This document shows positions 37,152 through 46,638 of a stretch of 64,000 nt of DNA, piece after piece. The stretch comes from Inhella gelatinilytica (GTDB taxonomy: Bacteria; Pseudomonadota; Gammaproteobacteria; Burkholderiales; Burkholderiaceae_C). Numbering within the stretch: position 1 is the first letter of the stretch; each line of letters starts with the position of its first letter. The notes beneath the pieces were generated by a model. That model worked only from the letters and a program-made list of their open reading frames with translations. It did no database searches and had not been told where the DNA came from. The stretch spans positions 62,001 through 126,000 of the forward strand of contig NZ_JAEDAL010000008.1 of assembly GCF_016093295.1 (NCBI RefSeq), read 5' to 3'. Position numbers and translations under genes: made by a program.

Positions 37152-38624
37152 ATGGCACGACTTTCAGAACAAGAAGCCCTGGCGATCTGTGTCGTTCGAA
37201 GCATCGAGCAGTCCGCTCAAAGCAGCGGACTTTGGACAAAGACTGAAGCCACGAAGGCTACCCAGGCAGCCCTGGACCTCACGGAGGCACGCGCCAGCTT
37301 TAGTGAGATGCTTGCACGCCGAGCACAGTGGGCGATCAATCATCTGGCACAGCGCTCACCCGAACAGGCTCTTCGGATTAAAGATCCCAAGTGGCTTGGC
37401 GCCGCCGCATGGCTCCTTTGCGCTGCTGCGTTTCTCGCCGGTTGCGCGACGGACCACCTTGCATCAGGTAAGCAAGTGAACGTCGTTGAATACAGTCTCG
37501 TCGGTTTATTCCTCTGGAATATCTTCGTTTACTTTTTTGTTCTCGCTGGCCTCGCACGCACGTTGCTTCTCGGTGCCCCTAGGTCACCCAGTGTGATCAG
37601 CGAATCGATCGCAAAACTCCGCTTCAGGTCAGCGCTCAAGATCAGCGGCCAGCGGACGCGCGGTTGGTTGTTGGCGTGCCAGGAACGCTGGATTCAGCTG
37701 TCGCGAACATTGAGCACCTGCCGAACGAACGCTGCATTCCACGGAGCAGCCGTCTGCTTTGCGTTAGGGGTCTTGGCTATGTTGTATTGGCGCGGTCTGC
37801 CTACGCAGTACCAAGCTAGTGTCGCCGGCAGCACTTGGCTAGATATCGAGGTCACCTACCAAGTCTTCACATTCATCGTCACTCCTGGCGCACGACTGTT
37901 TGGCCTTCAGATCCCCAGCCCCGAGGATGTGGCAACGCTGCACGCCAACGAAAACAGCCTCGAGCTAGCCCGGGGACTATTTCACCTGCATGCTGCTTCT
38001 TTGGCGGTGTGGGTTCTGATTCCACGGACCCTACTGGCCCTCATCAGTTTGATCAATCTTTGGCGGCTACGCCGAGCGTTTCCCCTACCAATCACTGCTG
38101 CCTACTTCACCGCGCTTCGATCCGTTTGGCGCGGTCAAAAGATCGCCGTGTCGATCGTCCCCTTTCGATACGAGATGTCACAGCAGGCAAGACTTAACCT
38201 CCAAAAGATGTTGGAACGAGGCTTCGGCCTCTCGGTTGACATTTCGATTCAGCAACCGGTACTGATGGGAGACAACCCAGCCGACTGGAAGCAGTCGCTG
38301 AACAAACAAGGCCACGTTGCCGTCATTCCAGTCTTCAATGTCGCCGCCACTGCCGAATCCAATACTCATGGGGTCTTTTTGACTCGATTGCGATCTGCAA
38401 TCGACGCCGAAACTCCCCTGGTCCCCATCGTTGATACGGCGGCTTTCACACAGGAGGACCCTAGGCGTCTCCCTGAGCGCCAAGCGCAGTGGAGACGGAT
38501 TCTGGACAAAGCGCATGCAGAGCCACTTTTTCTGGATCTCGAGAGTGGCACCGAAGGTGATATTTCCACCTTCCACATCAGGATGAACCGTGATGATTCA
38601 ACCCGGCAGCACCAGCCAAGTTGA
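37152..38624 (+). CDS. DUF2868-like membrane protein (copy 2)
   Basis: 490 residues, equal in length to copy 1 with only scattered changes, for example F123I, D131A and A266E. All membrane helices are kept. The stop again overlaps the downstream GTPase start by 35 bases. Preservation of the frame in both copies suggests selection or recent gene conversion. Confidence 0.8.
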   Translation: MARLSEQEALAICVVRSIEQSAQSSGLWTKTEATKATQAALDLTEARASFSEMLARRAQWAINHLAQRSPEQALRIKDPKWLGAAAWLLCAAAFLAGCATDHLASGKQVNVVEYSLVGLFLWNIFVYFFVLAGLARTLLLGAPRSPSVISESIAKLRFRSALKISGQRTRGWLLACQERWIQLSRTLSTCRTNAAFHGAAVCFALGVLAMLYWRGLPTQYQASVAGSTWLDIEVTYQVFTFIVTPGARLFGLQIPSPEDVATLHANENSLELARGLFHLHAASLAVWVLIPRTLLALISLINLWRLRRAFPLPITAAYFTALRSVWRGQKIAVSIVPFRYEMSQQARLNLQKMLERGFGLSVDISIQQPVLMGDNPADWKQSLNKQGHVAVIPVFNVAATAESNTHGVFLTRLRSAIDAETPLVPIVDTAAFTQEDPRRLPERQAQWRRILDKAHAEPLFLDLESGTEGDISTFHIRMNRDDSTRQHQPS

Positions 38625-40104
38625 GCAGGACAAGAGCATCCACATCTTCATCGCAGCGCACACCAATGTTGGTAAGACTGCACTGCTGCGCACCATCCTT
38701 GGGAAGGATGTCGGCGTCATTGAAGATGCCCCGGATGTCACGACCGTAACGGCGTCCCACAAACTTGCGGTAGATGCCGATGGAAGCGCACTGCTGATCT
38801 GGGATTCGCCAGGCTTTGGCGACAGCTTTCGACTGGCTCGCAGATTTCGGTTTCGATATCGGTGGCTAACTTGGCTGGTGTGCGAAGTATGGGACCGAAG
38901 GTTCCAGCCATCCCTTTGGCGTAGCCAGCGACTTGTGCTTGACCTGCAGAAGCAGGCGGACATCGTTCTCTATCCCGTGAACTTGCTAGAACGCCCTGCT
39001 GAAGCTGTCTATGTTGCCCCGGAACTTGAAGTGCTGAGCTGGACCGGAAAGCCAGTGGTTGCAATCCTGAATCAAGGCGGCTCAAGAGGTGACACCATCA
39101 GCAGGATCGCCGAGTGGCGGGAGTTTCTGGGTGGCTTCCCTGCCGTGAGGTCAGTGATTGACCTTGATGCATTCACACGGTGCTGGCTTCAAGAGCTGAA
39201 GCTCTTCGAGGAGATCGGTCGCCTGCTTCCCGATACATCGCATCAGAGTTACCAGCGACTTGCAAAAGTCCTATCAAGCGAGCATCTGAAACGATTCGAT
39301 GAATCGATCGCCGCCATCGTTGACCACCTGATGCAGACCGCTGGAGATCGCGCCGAATTGGACACAACATGGTTTAGCGGCGTGGCCGAAGCGATAGATC
39401 TAGTTCGCAACAAGCTGCCCTGGGGGAAATCCAAAGAGCAACGCCCGCAGGAGCGCGCCATGGAGGATTTAGCGCAAAGACTGGCAACGCGCGTTAGCGA
39501 CCTCGCCAATCGGTTGGTCGAGATCAATCGCCTAAATGGCGTGACCTCCGCAGACGTACTCCGCGTAGCAGCGACGCACATGCGCGTGGATGGCCCGTTG
39601 AATGCATCGACCGTATCACTAGTCGGTAGCGTAGTTTCCGGGGTATTGACCGGTTTGAGCGCGGACTTGATGTCCGGCGGCTTGACCCTTGGCACAGGCG
39701 CGCTGGTTGGCGGCGTAATGGGTGCTCTGGGCGGCGCAGTGATCGCCCAGGGGTACAACGTGCTCACGAGCAAGGACAAGAAGGTGATCCGCTGGAGCCC
39801 CAAATCCATCTTCGACGCGCTCGACAACTCCATCCTGCTGTATTTAAGCGTCGCCCACTTCGGTCGGGGTCAGGGAGACTGGCGGAAGAAGGATGCCCCA
39901 TCGCAATGGTCATCGGCCGTACTCCATGCAAGAGGACGCTACCAATATCGCTTAGATCAACTATGTAGCGCTGACGGCTTGATGGCGAATGCGCAGAGTG
40001 ATCGGCGAGAGTACACACTGGTGGTACGGGGTTTACTGCAGGAAGTTTTGATTCACCTCTACCCAAACGAGAGTGTTGCTTTGAAATCCGAGGGCCCGAA
40101 ATGA
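38590..40104 (+). CDS. DUF3482-like GTPase (copy 2, likely native C-terminus)
   Basis: 504 residues. P-loop AHTNVGKTA and DSPGFGD are intact, as in copy 1. The G4-like site reads NQGG here. The N-terminal third differs from copy 1 far more than the rest. It ends SEGPK and stops, 28 residues shorter than copy 1, and this is probably the native end because copy 1 diverges exactly here. A hairpin related to IS ends follows within 20 bases. Confidence 0.82.
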   Translation: MMIQPGSTSQVEQDKSIHIFIAAHTNVGKTALLRTILGKDVGVIEDAPDVTTVTASHKLAVDADGSALLIWDSPGFGDSFRLARRFRFRYRWLTWLVCEVWDRRFQPSLWRSQRLVLDLQKQADIVLYPVNLLERPAEAVYVAPELEVLSWTGKPVVAILNQGGSRGDTISRIAEWREFLGGFPAVRSVIDLDAFTRCWLQELKLFEEIGRLLPDTSHQSYQRLAKVLSSEHLKRFDESIAAIVDHLMQTAGDRAELDTTWFSGVAEAIDLVRNKLPWGKSKEQRPQERAMEDLAQRLATRVSDLANRLVEINRLNGVTSADVLRVAATHMRVDGPLNASTVSLVGSVVSGVLTGLSADLMSGGLTLGTGALVGGVMGALGGAVIAQGYNVLTSKDKKVIRWSPKSIFDALDNSILLYLSVAHFGRGQGDWRKKDAPSQWSSAVLHARGRYQYRLDQLCSADGLMANAQSDRREYTLVVRGLLQEVLIHLYPNESVALKSEGPK

Positions 40105-40123
40105 GATAGTCCCTGATCTTTTT

Positions 40124-40179
40124 GGCACCGATCCAATTTTGACCTCCGGGGGGTGCGGACAAAAAATTGGATCGGCGCC
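40124..40179. repeat. IS-end-like hairpin after GTPase copy 2
   Basis: Arms GGCACCGATCCAATTTT (40124-40140) and, reverse-complemented, GGCGCCGATCCAATTTTTT (40161-40179) enclose GACCTCCGGGGGGTGCGGAC. The left arm and centre strongly resemble the terminal repeat of the IS3 element at 4652-4700. It may be a solo IS end, a miniature derivative or a terminator for the GTPase gene. No T run follows it. Confidence 0.6.
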
Positions 40180-40531
40180 AGCAGTATCGATAGAACACAC
40201 TGCCCGCGCGAGCCCAGAGCGAAGGGATCTGCGCGCTGACACGGTTCAAGTTAGCGGGCGGGTGACTCATAGGGCGAGCCACATCGCTCGCCCTGCCTAT
40301 TTGATGGTCTACGTTATCCATCGAAGTTCAAGGTGAACTCCCTTTGGATGCCCGGCCGCTAATCTCTGCAACCATTGCCAGCAGCTCACCGCTGCTGGCT
40401 TAGGCCTTCGACAGCCAGTCCAGGGCCGCCGTTTCGTCTTCCAGATCCATCTCGGTCCTTGAGGCAGCGCAGCGCCACCTTAGAAGTTCGAACGGCTGGT
40501 CGTTCTCCAAATCGGGTGAACGCGCAACGGT
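40180..40531. other. Intergenic region between GTPase module and type III restriction operon
   Basis: Convergent end region, 352 bases. No convincing gene, RNA or terminator was found. GGGCGAGCCACATCGCTCGCCC at 40270-40291 is a short palindrome (GGGCGAG / CTCGCCC) that could act as a hairpin terminator for either side. Confidence 0.35.
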
Positions 40532-43500
40532 TCACTCAGCTTGAGCACGCGCGATCAGTCCATCTACATTTTTGAATTTGTCGTAAATCACAGGAGCGTC
40601 TTCGCTCGACAAGGCTGCGAAATGGGCACTTCCGCAGGCGATCTTGGCTACCTCCTCAGGCCGTAGTGCCATCTCGAAAAGGTTGCCCTTCGTCTCAACA
40701 ACAAAGTACAGCTTGTCCCCCTCCGAGGTGTTGACCAGTACCGCCCAGTCCGGGTTGTAGGTTCCTAGGGGGGTAGGCACCTTGAACCATCCCGGAAGCT
40801 TCGCGTACACCTTGATGGCGTCGTTCTTCTCCAATTGGTCTGCGAAATCACGCTCCACCTCGGAGTCATAGATCACGTGCTGATAGACCGACCGCTCGGT
40901 GTTCAGAAGCATGTTCTTCAGGTAGCCGGTCAGCTCCTCCCGCTCGAACAGCTCCTGCGCATAGAACTCGTCATCGCCCAGCCGCTGGTAGCGGATCCCC
41001 TCGACCAGGACCGTTCGCTTGCATCGGTTGATCGCTTCGGCAGCGGTATGAATGAACTGCTGCGGGTTGCGCTTGAAGTCGTTCAAGCGTGAACCGCTGT
41101 CCACCAAGATCCTGGCAATGCTTCGACGGGTTAACTGAGTGCGGTTCTGCAGCTCGGTCAGTACGTCGGGTAAATCGATGTTGTCCTCGCTCAGTGCGAC
41201 CTGCTCGGCCCCACGTCTTTCGTGTGCCAACACGCCCGCTTGACCGATTTCCATGTCCGCCTTGCGCCACTGCAGTCGGGTCCGGCTCACTGGCGGCATT
41301 TCCTTCAGCGCCTTGGTGCAATCGTCAATCAGCTTGTCGTTGTCGAAGTCGACACGGTAGGTCGTCTTGAACTTGATGCGATCCCAGAGTGCTTTGAACT
41401 CCTCGCTGTCCAGCACGGCGCGTCGCACCGGCACGGTTTGGCGCTCGTCGGCGTTCTTGATCTCCAAGCGGCCGGCCACCTTTTTGAGCAGGGCCAGCAC
41501 TTGAGCACGGTGCGCCTCCAAGGCGGATGGCAAGGGCAGCGAACCGTCCTTGATAAGCGGCTTGAGCGCATCTTGCACACGCCCCTTGGCATCAATCAGA
41601 TTGGCCGACTTCAGGTGTTCAGCCAGCACCTTAGACGCCTGAAAACCCAGCGGTTGCTGGGTGCCGTCCGCTTGTTGCACGGGAATGCCGGCAAACAGGT
41701 GGTCTGGTACGACACCGAATTGATAGCCGTCGGCCTCAATCTCCTTCTGCAAGCTATCAGCGAACTGTTCGTAGCTCTCGTTGGCGATCACTGTCAGCGT
41801 GTTCACCTCAAAACCACGCACGCGCTCCCCATGCTGGTTCACGCAGAGTCGTAGGCCACGACCAATGGTCTGGCGGCGCCAACGCTCCGTTTCCCGCGTG
41901 CTGAAGTTGCAGATCTGGAAGACGTTCGGGTTGTCCCAGCCTTCCTTCAGTGCCGAGTGGCTGAAGATGAATTTCAGCGGCGACGCAAAGCTCAGCAGTG
42001 TCTCCTTGTCGCGCATGATCAAGTTGTAGGTGTCGTCGTCAGCGGCCGTGCTGCCGCTGGTGTCTTTGAGCACCTCGACCACCTTTCCTGCCACTTTTTT
42101 CTTGTCGATGGAGAAGTAGCCGTTGTGCACCTCATGTGCTGCCGCGCGCAGGTCCACTTCGCCAAACAAGCTCTGGTAGTCCGGGTGGCGCGCCCAACGC
42201 TGGTACTCCTCTTCGAAGATCTGCGCGTACACGCCCTTTTGCGCGTTGCCTTGCTCGTCATAGATGCGGTATTTGCTGACCTCATCGATGAAAAAAAGAC
42301 TGAGCACCTTGATCTTCATGGGACGAAGGCGTTTCTCCTTGTCCAGATGTTCCTTGATGGTTCGGCGAATCATTTCCCGCTGCACGACCAACGGCTCCAC
42401 GCCGCCCCACACATCGCCCACCCGCAAGAACTCCTGGCCACCTGGCACATGAAGCTCCATCAGAGCCTCTGACTTGGGACTCTTGGTTGCCACGCGCAGC
42501 GAGCCAATGCGCAGATTTGCGTAGATGTCGCGGCCAGTCTCCTGCTCCAGGTCAAAGCCGTCCTGCACCTGGCGCTCCTCGCGTTTGATCGCGCCGGTGC
42601 GGGTCATCACATCCAGCTCCACCGTGGCGGTGATCGTTCCGCGCGTGCTCTTCACGGCCAGCAGCTTCACGTAGGGCTTGTTGAAGCCTTGTTCCACCGT
42701 GGCAGCTGCTACCTCGATCTGCTTGACCAGCTTCTGCTCGTAGGCATCCACCGCATCCAGGCGGTAGACCATGTTGTGCTTGTCGACGTGGGTGGCTGAG
42801 TAGCGCAGGGTGCACAACGGGTTCATGCGCGCCATGGCCTTCTTGCCACGGCCATCCATGCCGCCATCCACGCTCTGCGGTTCGTCCACGATGAGGATGG
42901 GTCGCGTTGCCCGGACCAAGTCGATGGGCTTCTCACCGCCCGTCTTCTCACTGGCCCGGTACATCACGTTTCTGCTTCTCTCACGGCGCAAAGATTCATC
43001 AGCCTCTTCAGCCTCAGCTGCTTGCTCATCGCCAAACTTGTTGATCGCGCCAACCGTGACGACCATGATCTGCACGTTCGGACTGGTAGCGAAATTGCGC
43101 ACCTGGCCCAACTTGGCCGAGTCGTACTGGAAGAACTCGTAGCCTTTGATGGAGGGGTACAGCGTCTCAAAGTGCTCGCGCGTGATCTGCAGCGTTTTAT
43201 TGACGCCCTCTTTGATGGCCACTGAAGGCACGACGATGACGAACTTCGTGAACCCGTAGCTTCGGTTCAGTTCAAAGATGGTCTTCAGGTAAACGTAAGT
43301 CTTTCCGGTTCCCGTTTCCATCTCCACCGTGAAGTCGGGCGACAGCTGCGTCGTGGGCGGCAGGCCATTGCGCAACTGAACCGCTCGCAGATTGCCTTCA
43401 ATCTCCTCATCCAGCAGCGTGAGTCGATTTCCAATTCCGCCTTGATCGGTGGCCTGCATGCCCTCCAACATCCCTTGCAAGGGCGATGTGCCGTCGCTGG

Positions 43501-43618
43501 CGGCACGCATCGTGACGGTGAACTCGGTTCGGCAAATTTCTTGACCGTTGAACAGGTCCAAGACCGCCTGCACGGCATCGGTCTGGTACGTGAGATCTGA
43601 CTCGAAGTGAAGTTTCAT
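40532..43618 (-). CDS. res: Type III restriction endonuclease subunit (Res)
   Basis: 1028 residues from the ATG at 43618. An upstream TTG at 43660 overlaps the previous gene. SF2 helicase motifs: Walker A METGTGKT at 100-107, DEPQ box in ILIVDEPQSVDG, and the RQTIGRGLR arginine-finger motif. The C-terminal nuclease has NPDWAVL and VVETKGN, a PD-(D/E)xK site. With Mod it recognises an asymmetric site, translocates or diffuses along DNA using ATP and cuts beside it. It is the last gene of a six-gene minus-strand operon. Confidence 0.92.
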   Translation of the reverse strand: MKLHFESDLTYQTDAVQAVLDLFNGQEICRTEFTVTMRAASDGTSPLQGMLEGMQATDQGGIGNRLTLLDEEIEGNLRAVQLRNGLPPTTQLSPDFTVEMETGTGKTYVYLKTIFELNRSYGFTKFVIVVPSVAIKEGVNKTLQITREHFETLYPSIKGYEFFQYDSAKLGQVRNFATSPNVQIMVVTVGAINKFGDEQAAEAEEADESLRRERSRNVMYRASEKTGGEKPIDLVRATRPILIVDEPQSVDGGMDGRGKKAMARMNPLCTLRYSATHVDKHNMVYRLDAVDAYEQKLVKQIEVAAATVEQGFNKPYVKLLAVKSTRGTITATVELDVMTRTGAIKREERQVQDGFDLEQETGRDIYANLRIGSLRVATKSPKSEALMELHVPGGQEFLRVGDVWGGVEPLVVQREMIRRTIKEHLDKEKRLRPMKIKVLSLFFIDEVSKYRIYDEQGNAQKGVYAQIFEEEYQRWARHPDYQSLFGEVDLRAAAHEVHNGYFSIDKKKVAGKVVEVLKDTSGSTAADDDTYNLIMRDKETLLSFASPLKFIFSHSALKEGWDNPNVFQICNFSTRETERWRRQTIGRGLRLCVNQHGERVRGFEVNTLTVIANESYEQFADSLQKEIEADGYQFGVVPDHLFAGIPVQQADGTQQPLGFQASKVLAEHLKSANLIDAKGRVQDALKPLIKDGSLPLPSALEAHRAQVLALLKKVAGRLEIKNADERQTVPVRRAVLDSEEFKALWDRIKFKTTYRVDFDNDKLIDDCTKALKEMPPVSRTRLQWRKADMEIGQAGVLAHERRGAEQVALSEDNIDLPDVLTELQNRTQLTRRSIARILVDSGSRLNDFKRNPQQFIHTAAEAINRCKRTVLVEGIRYQRLGDDEFYAQELFEREELTGYLKNMLLNTERSVYQHVIYDSEVERDFADQLEKNDAIKVYAKLPGWFKVPTPLGTYNPDWAVLVNTSEGDKLYFVVETKGNLFEMALRPEEVAKIACGSAHFAALSSEDAPVIYDKFKNVDGLIARAQAE

Positions 43619-43656
43619 TGTTCTGATTCCGCGCGTTCCGGGCGAACAAGGCGCTG

Positions 43657-44715
43657 TCAAAAGTGTCTGTAAAGCAGGTGCCGCCGATCCTGCTTAGCTG
43701 GCTGCCAATAGAGAATGACGGTGTGCTGCGCACTGGCGGCTGCTTGATTGGGCTTTCCGAACGGAAATACCGGTTTCTCAAGCACGCCGTATCCCGCACA
43801 GCGCAGCACAAAAGCCAGTGCTGGGGGGGCCAATGAGGGTGAGCTCAAGACTTCAGGAGAGCCATCCCACAACAAGAACCACTCGCCTTCTTTGTGGAGC
43901 AGGTAAAGCGCTACATGCGAAAGGCCCTCATGGCCCGCGGCTTGCATCGCATTCGCCAGGTCTTCCACCAAACCTGGTGCGATCTCAGCGACATAGGCCA
44001 TGTGACTGGCCAACCAAAAGTCCGACAGCGCCCGCTCACACTTGGGCTGGATGTCCTCCCAGTCCACGATGTAGCCTTCTGCCACGTCTGGAGGCATGTA
44101 CGCACTCAGCTCAACGGCTTCATTCAAACGGGCGCGATTGGCAAACATGCTCCGACGCGCCTGAATCGCGTCCTCGAAGAGGTACTCGAATCGGCTCAGT
44201 GTTAGATGCTTCGCTAGTTGATAGCCCGACAAGCGCCCGATCAGCACTTCACTCGCACGAGGCTCCTGCAAGCACGCGTCCACTTGCTGGATGAATGCAG
44301 GACAAGATTGCGGCGTTTGGTTGAACAGCGCCTTGATCACATCAGAACGCTGATCCAACACTTCCAAAGCGCGTGCGAAACGATGGCCGTCTTCCGTCAC
44401 CCGCTCCCGTAGATAGGTCTCCTGCTCCAGATCCCGGCGATGAAACCGGAGTCGATAGCCCAGGTCCTTTAGGCGGACGCCCATGTCTGAGCGGAGCGGC
44501 ATAAAGGCCGAGGTCTCGCCCAGCAGCGCTCGCTCCAAGAGCGTGTTTTGGATAGACATCCACAACTGCTCGGTGGGACGCGAACTGATGGCCTCATCCA
44601 TCTGGACGGCCAGCTTCGCGATACGTGCCTGGGTTCGAAGGGCAGCTGTTACAGCCGTGAAATCCTGAAGCAGGTTCGGTGGCCCGTCCGCGTACTCGTC
44701 GAAATCGAGGCTCAT
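43657..44715 (-). CDS. Unknown protein inserted between mod and res
   Basis: 352 residues. Starts 4 bases inside the end of mod (ATGA overlap). The N-terminal 200 residues are helical and the C-terminal 80 look beta-rich (VALYLLHKEGEWFLLWDG and FVLRCAGYGVLEKPVFPFGK). No nuclease or methylase motif is visible. Classical type III systems have mod directly followed by res, so an extra coupled gene here is notable. It may regulate or assist the complex (inference). Confidence 0.72.
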   Translation of the reverse strand: MSLDFDEYADGPPNLLQDFTAVTAALRTQARIAKLAVQMDEAISSRPTEQLWMSIQNTLLERALLGETSAFMPLRSDMGVRLKDLGYRLRFHRRDLEQETYLRERVTEDGHRFARALEVLDQRSDVIKALFNQTPQSCPAFIQQVDACLQEPRASEVLIGRLSGYQLAKHLTLSRFEYLFEDAIQARRSMFANRARLNEAVELSAYMPPDVAEGYIVDWEDIQPKCERALSDFWLASHMAYVAEIAPGLVEDLANAMQAAGHEGLSHVALYLLHKEGEWFLLWDGSPEVLSSPSLAPPALAFVLRCAGYGVLEKPVFPFGKPNQAAASAQHTVILYWQPAKQDRRHLLYRHF

Positions 44716-46616
44716 AGGCTGCGAACCTTGGCGATGCCGTGCTGTTCCAGGATGGCTGCCAGGTTGGTCTTGGCCACGTCGTTCTCGAATGCGCTGTCTC
44801 GGAACACGCAGGTCACGTCACCGGCTGTTTGAAGCTCCCGATGCCAGGCCACGATGCCGAGGGCCAAGGCCTCCGCTTCGGAAGCCTTGATCGACTCATC
44901 CAAACAGGCTAGGAGAACGCCGCCACCGATGCTTTGCGCGGTCTTGCCCGCCACAACTTTGGACTCGATGGGGACGCAGAGATCGAGTCCCAGCTTCAGC
45001 AGCAGTTCGTAGAGGACATCGTCGTTGCTGCGGTCGCCCGCGACATGTTCGAGGTGGTCGAACAGCGACTGCGCCAACTCATCGCGCTTGGGTGCCCAGG
45101 CCGTGATGTTGGAGCTGTCGAGCCGGAACGTACGGAACCCCACATCCCCAGCGAACATTGGGTCGGCATCCTTGTGACGCTGGCCTGCACTCTTGATGCG
45201 AGCGCGCGTGATGTCGGCAATGGTCGTCCACCCTGCGGATTCAGCCCCAGCCAAAGGCTCGGGCAATTGCACGAGGATGCAGCGCCGCTTGCCTCCGTCC
45301 TCTGCGTTCTGGGCAAACAGGGCGTCCATCGTGGTGCCTGTTCCCGCAAAGAAGTCCACGACGATGTCATCGCCATCTGGCGAGGTGCCGATCTGAAGGA
45401 TCCGGCGCATCAAGCGAGTCGGCTTTGGCGTATCGAAGACGACGTCGGAGTTCGGGAAATCAACGGCAGCAATCAGCTCCTTCTTTCCCTCCTGCGTATG
45501 ACCAACCTCTTGGTAGGTCCATAGCGTTTGAGGGACGCGGCCGTCTTTCACCTCCGAAAGAAAGCGCTTGATCGCTGGAACGTTGCTGCCATCACTTCCC
45601 CACCAAATGCGGTTGTCGGCGTTCAGCTCGTCAAACTTGGACTTCGATACGCGCCAGTAGGTCCCCGGTGGCGGACCTGAAAGCTGACGACCGGAAGGAC
45701 AGGTGATGGGGTAGGTTCCTTCGCCGTAGTAGTTGCGGGCCGACAGATCGCCAGGTTTCCAGGGGCCTCTTGGATCGTTGTCTGGGTTTAGATAGCGCGC
45801 TTCCATCTCCTCAGTGCGAGGCAACAGCCTTGGCAGCCAGACCTCCGCGTTCTTGGCGTAGACGACGATGTAGTCATGGTCTTCTGAAAAGTGCCTCGCA
45901 GAGTTCTTTGGCGAGTAGACCTTCTGCCAGATGACCGAAGCGATGAAGTTCTCTTCACCGAAGACTTCGTTCATTGCGGCCCTGAGGTTGTGGATCTCGT
46001 GGTCCGCGATGCTGACAAAGATGACGCCGTCGTCCTTGAGCAGGCTGTGCGCCAGCTTCAAGCGCGGGTAGATCATGTTCAACCAGTCGGTGTGGAACCG
46101 ACCACTGGCCTCGGTGTTGCTGCTGATCCGGCGTCCGCCTTCCACCTGTCCCGTCAGCTCTAAGTAGTTCTGGATGCCGTTGTGGAAGTTGTCGGGGTAC
46201 ACGAAGTCCTTGCCCGTGTTGTAGGGCGGGTCGATGTAGATGAGCTTGACCTTGCCGGCGTAGCTCTTCTGCAGGAGCTTGAGCACCTCCAGGTTGTCGC
46301 CTTCGATCATCAGGTTTTGCGTGGTGTCCCAGTCCACGCTGTCTGCCGGGCAGGGGAGCAGCGTGCCCGTGCTGGGCGTCAGCGCCAACTGGCGGGCGGT
46401 GCGCTTGCCGTGCCAATTCAGGCCGTACTTCTCATCGACATCGGTCACGGTGGCATCGCCCACCAGAGCCTTGAGTACGTCCAGGTTGATGGCAGCACCT
46501 TGCGCGCCTTCGGTCACCAGCTCCGGGAACAGCGCCTTCAGCCGCGCGATGTTTTCGGCGGTGAGGTTGGCACTTTGCGTCTCGGGTGCACCGGGCTGAA
46601 TGGGTTCAATGGTCAT
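44712..46616 (-). CDS. mod: Type III DNA methyltransferase (Mod)
   Basis: 634 residues. DPPYNTGKDF (catalytic motif IV at 129-132) precedes FAGTGTTMDALF (SAM-binding motif I, about 405), the order of beta-class adenine methyltransferases used by type III systems. The region between holds the target-recognition domain. Mod alone methylates adenine to protect the host, and together with Res it directs cleavage. It lies 22 bases after the previous gene and is coupled to the next. Confidence 0.92.
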   Translation of the reverse strand: MTIEPIQPGAPETQSANLTAENIARLKALFPELVTEGAQGAAINLDVLKALVGDATVTDVDEKYGLNWHGKRTARQLALTPSTGTLLPCPADSVDWDTTQNLMIEGDNLEVLKLLQKSYAGKVKLIYIDPPYNTGKDFVYPDNFHNGIQNYLELTGQVEGGRRISSNTEASGRFHTDWLNMIYPRLKLAHSLLKDDGVIFVSIADHEIHNLRAAMNEVFGEENFIASVIWQKVYSPKNSARHFSEDHDYIVVYAKNAEVWLPRLLPRTEEMEARYLNPDNDPRGPWKPGDLSARNYYGEGTYPITCPSGRQLSGPPPGTYWRVSKSKFDELNADNRIWWGSDGSNVPAIKRFLSEVKDGRVPQTLWTYQEVGHTQEGKKELIAAVDFPNSDVVFDTPKPTRLMRRILQIGTSPDGDDIVVDFFAGTGTTMDALFAQNAEDGGKRRCILVQLPEPLAGAESAGWTTIADITRARIKSAGQRHKDADPMFAGDVGFRTFRLDSSNITAWAPKRDELAQSLFDHLEHVAGDRSNDDVLYELLLKLGLDLCVPIESKVVAGKTAQSIGGGVLLACLDESIKASEAEALALGIVAWHRELQTAGDVTCVFRDSAFENDVAKTNLAAILEQHGIAKVRSL

Positions 46617-46638
46617 GGGGAAAGCTTCTTCTAAAGGT

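Larger units (their letters stand above)
35685..40097 (+). repeat. Large direct repeat, copy 2 (three-gene GTPase module)
   Basis: Partner of 144-4437. Both copies have the same order, spacing and intergenic sequences. This copy carries about 119 extra bases near 35750-35868. Sample counts show uneven divergence: 13 differences in 120 bases at 38781-38900, against 2 in 120 at 39561-39680. Confidence 0.93.

Noticed and set aside
41222..42472. Two plus-strand frames of 170-210 codons over res
   Set aside because: Antisense of the Res gene, which has full helicase and nuclease motifs.
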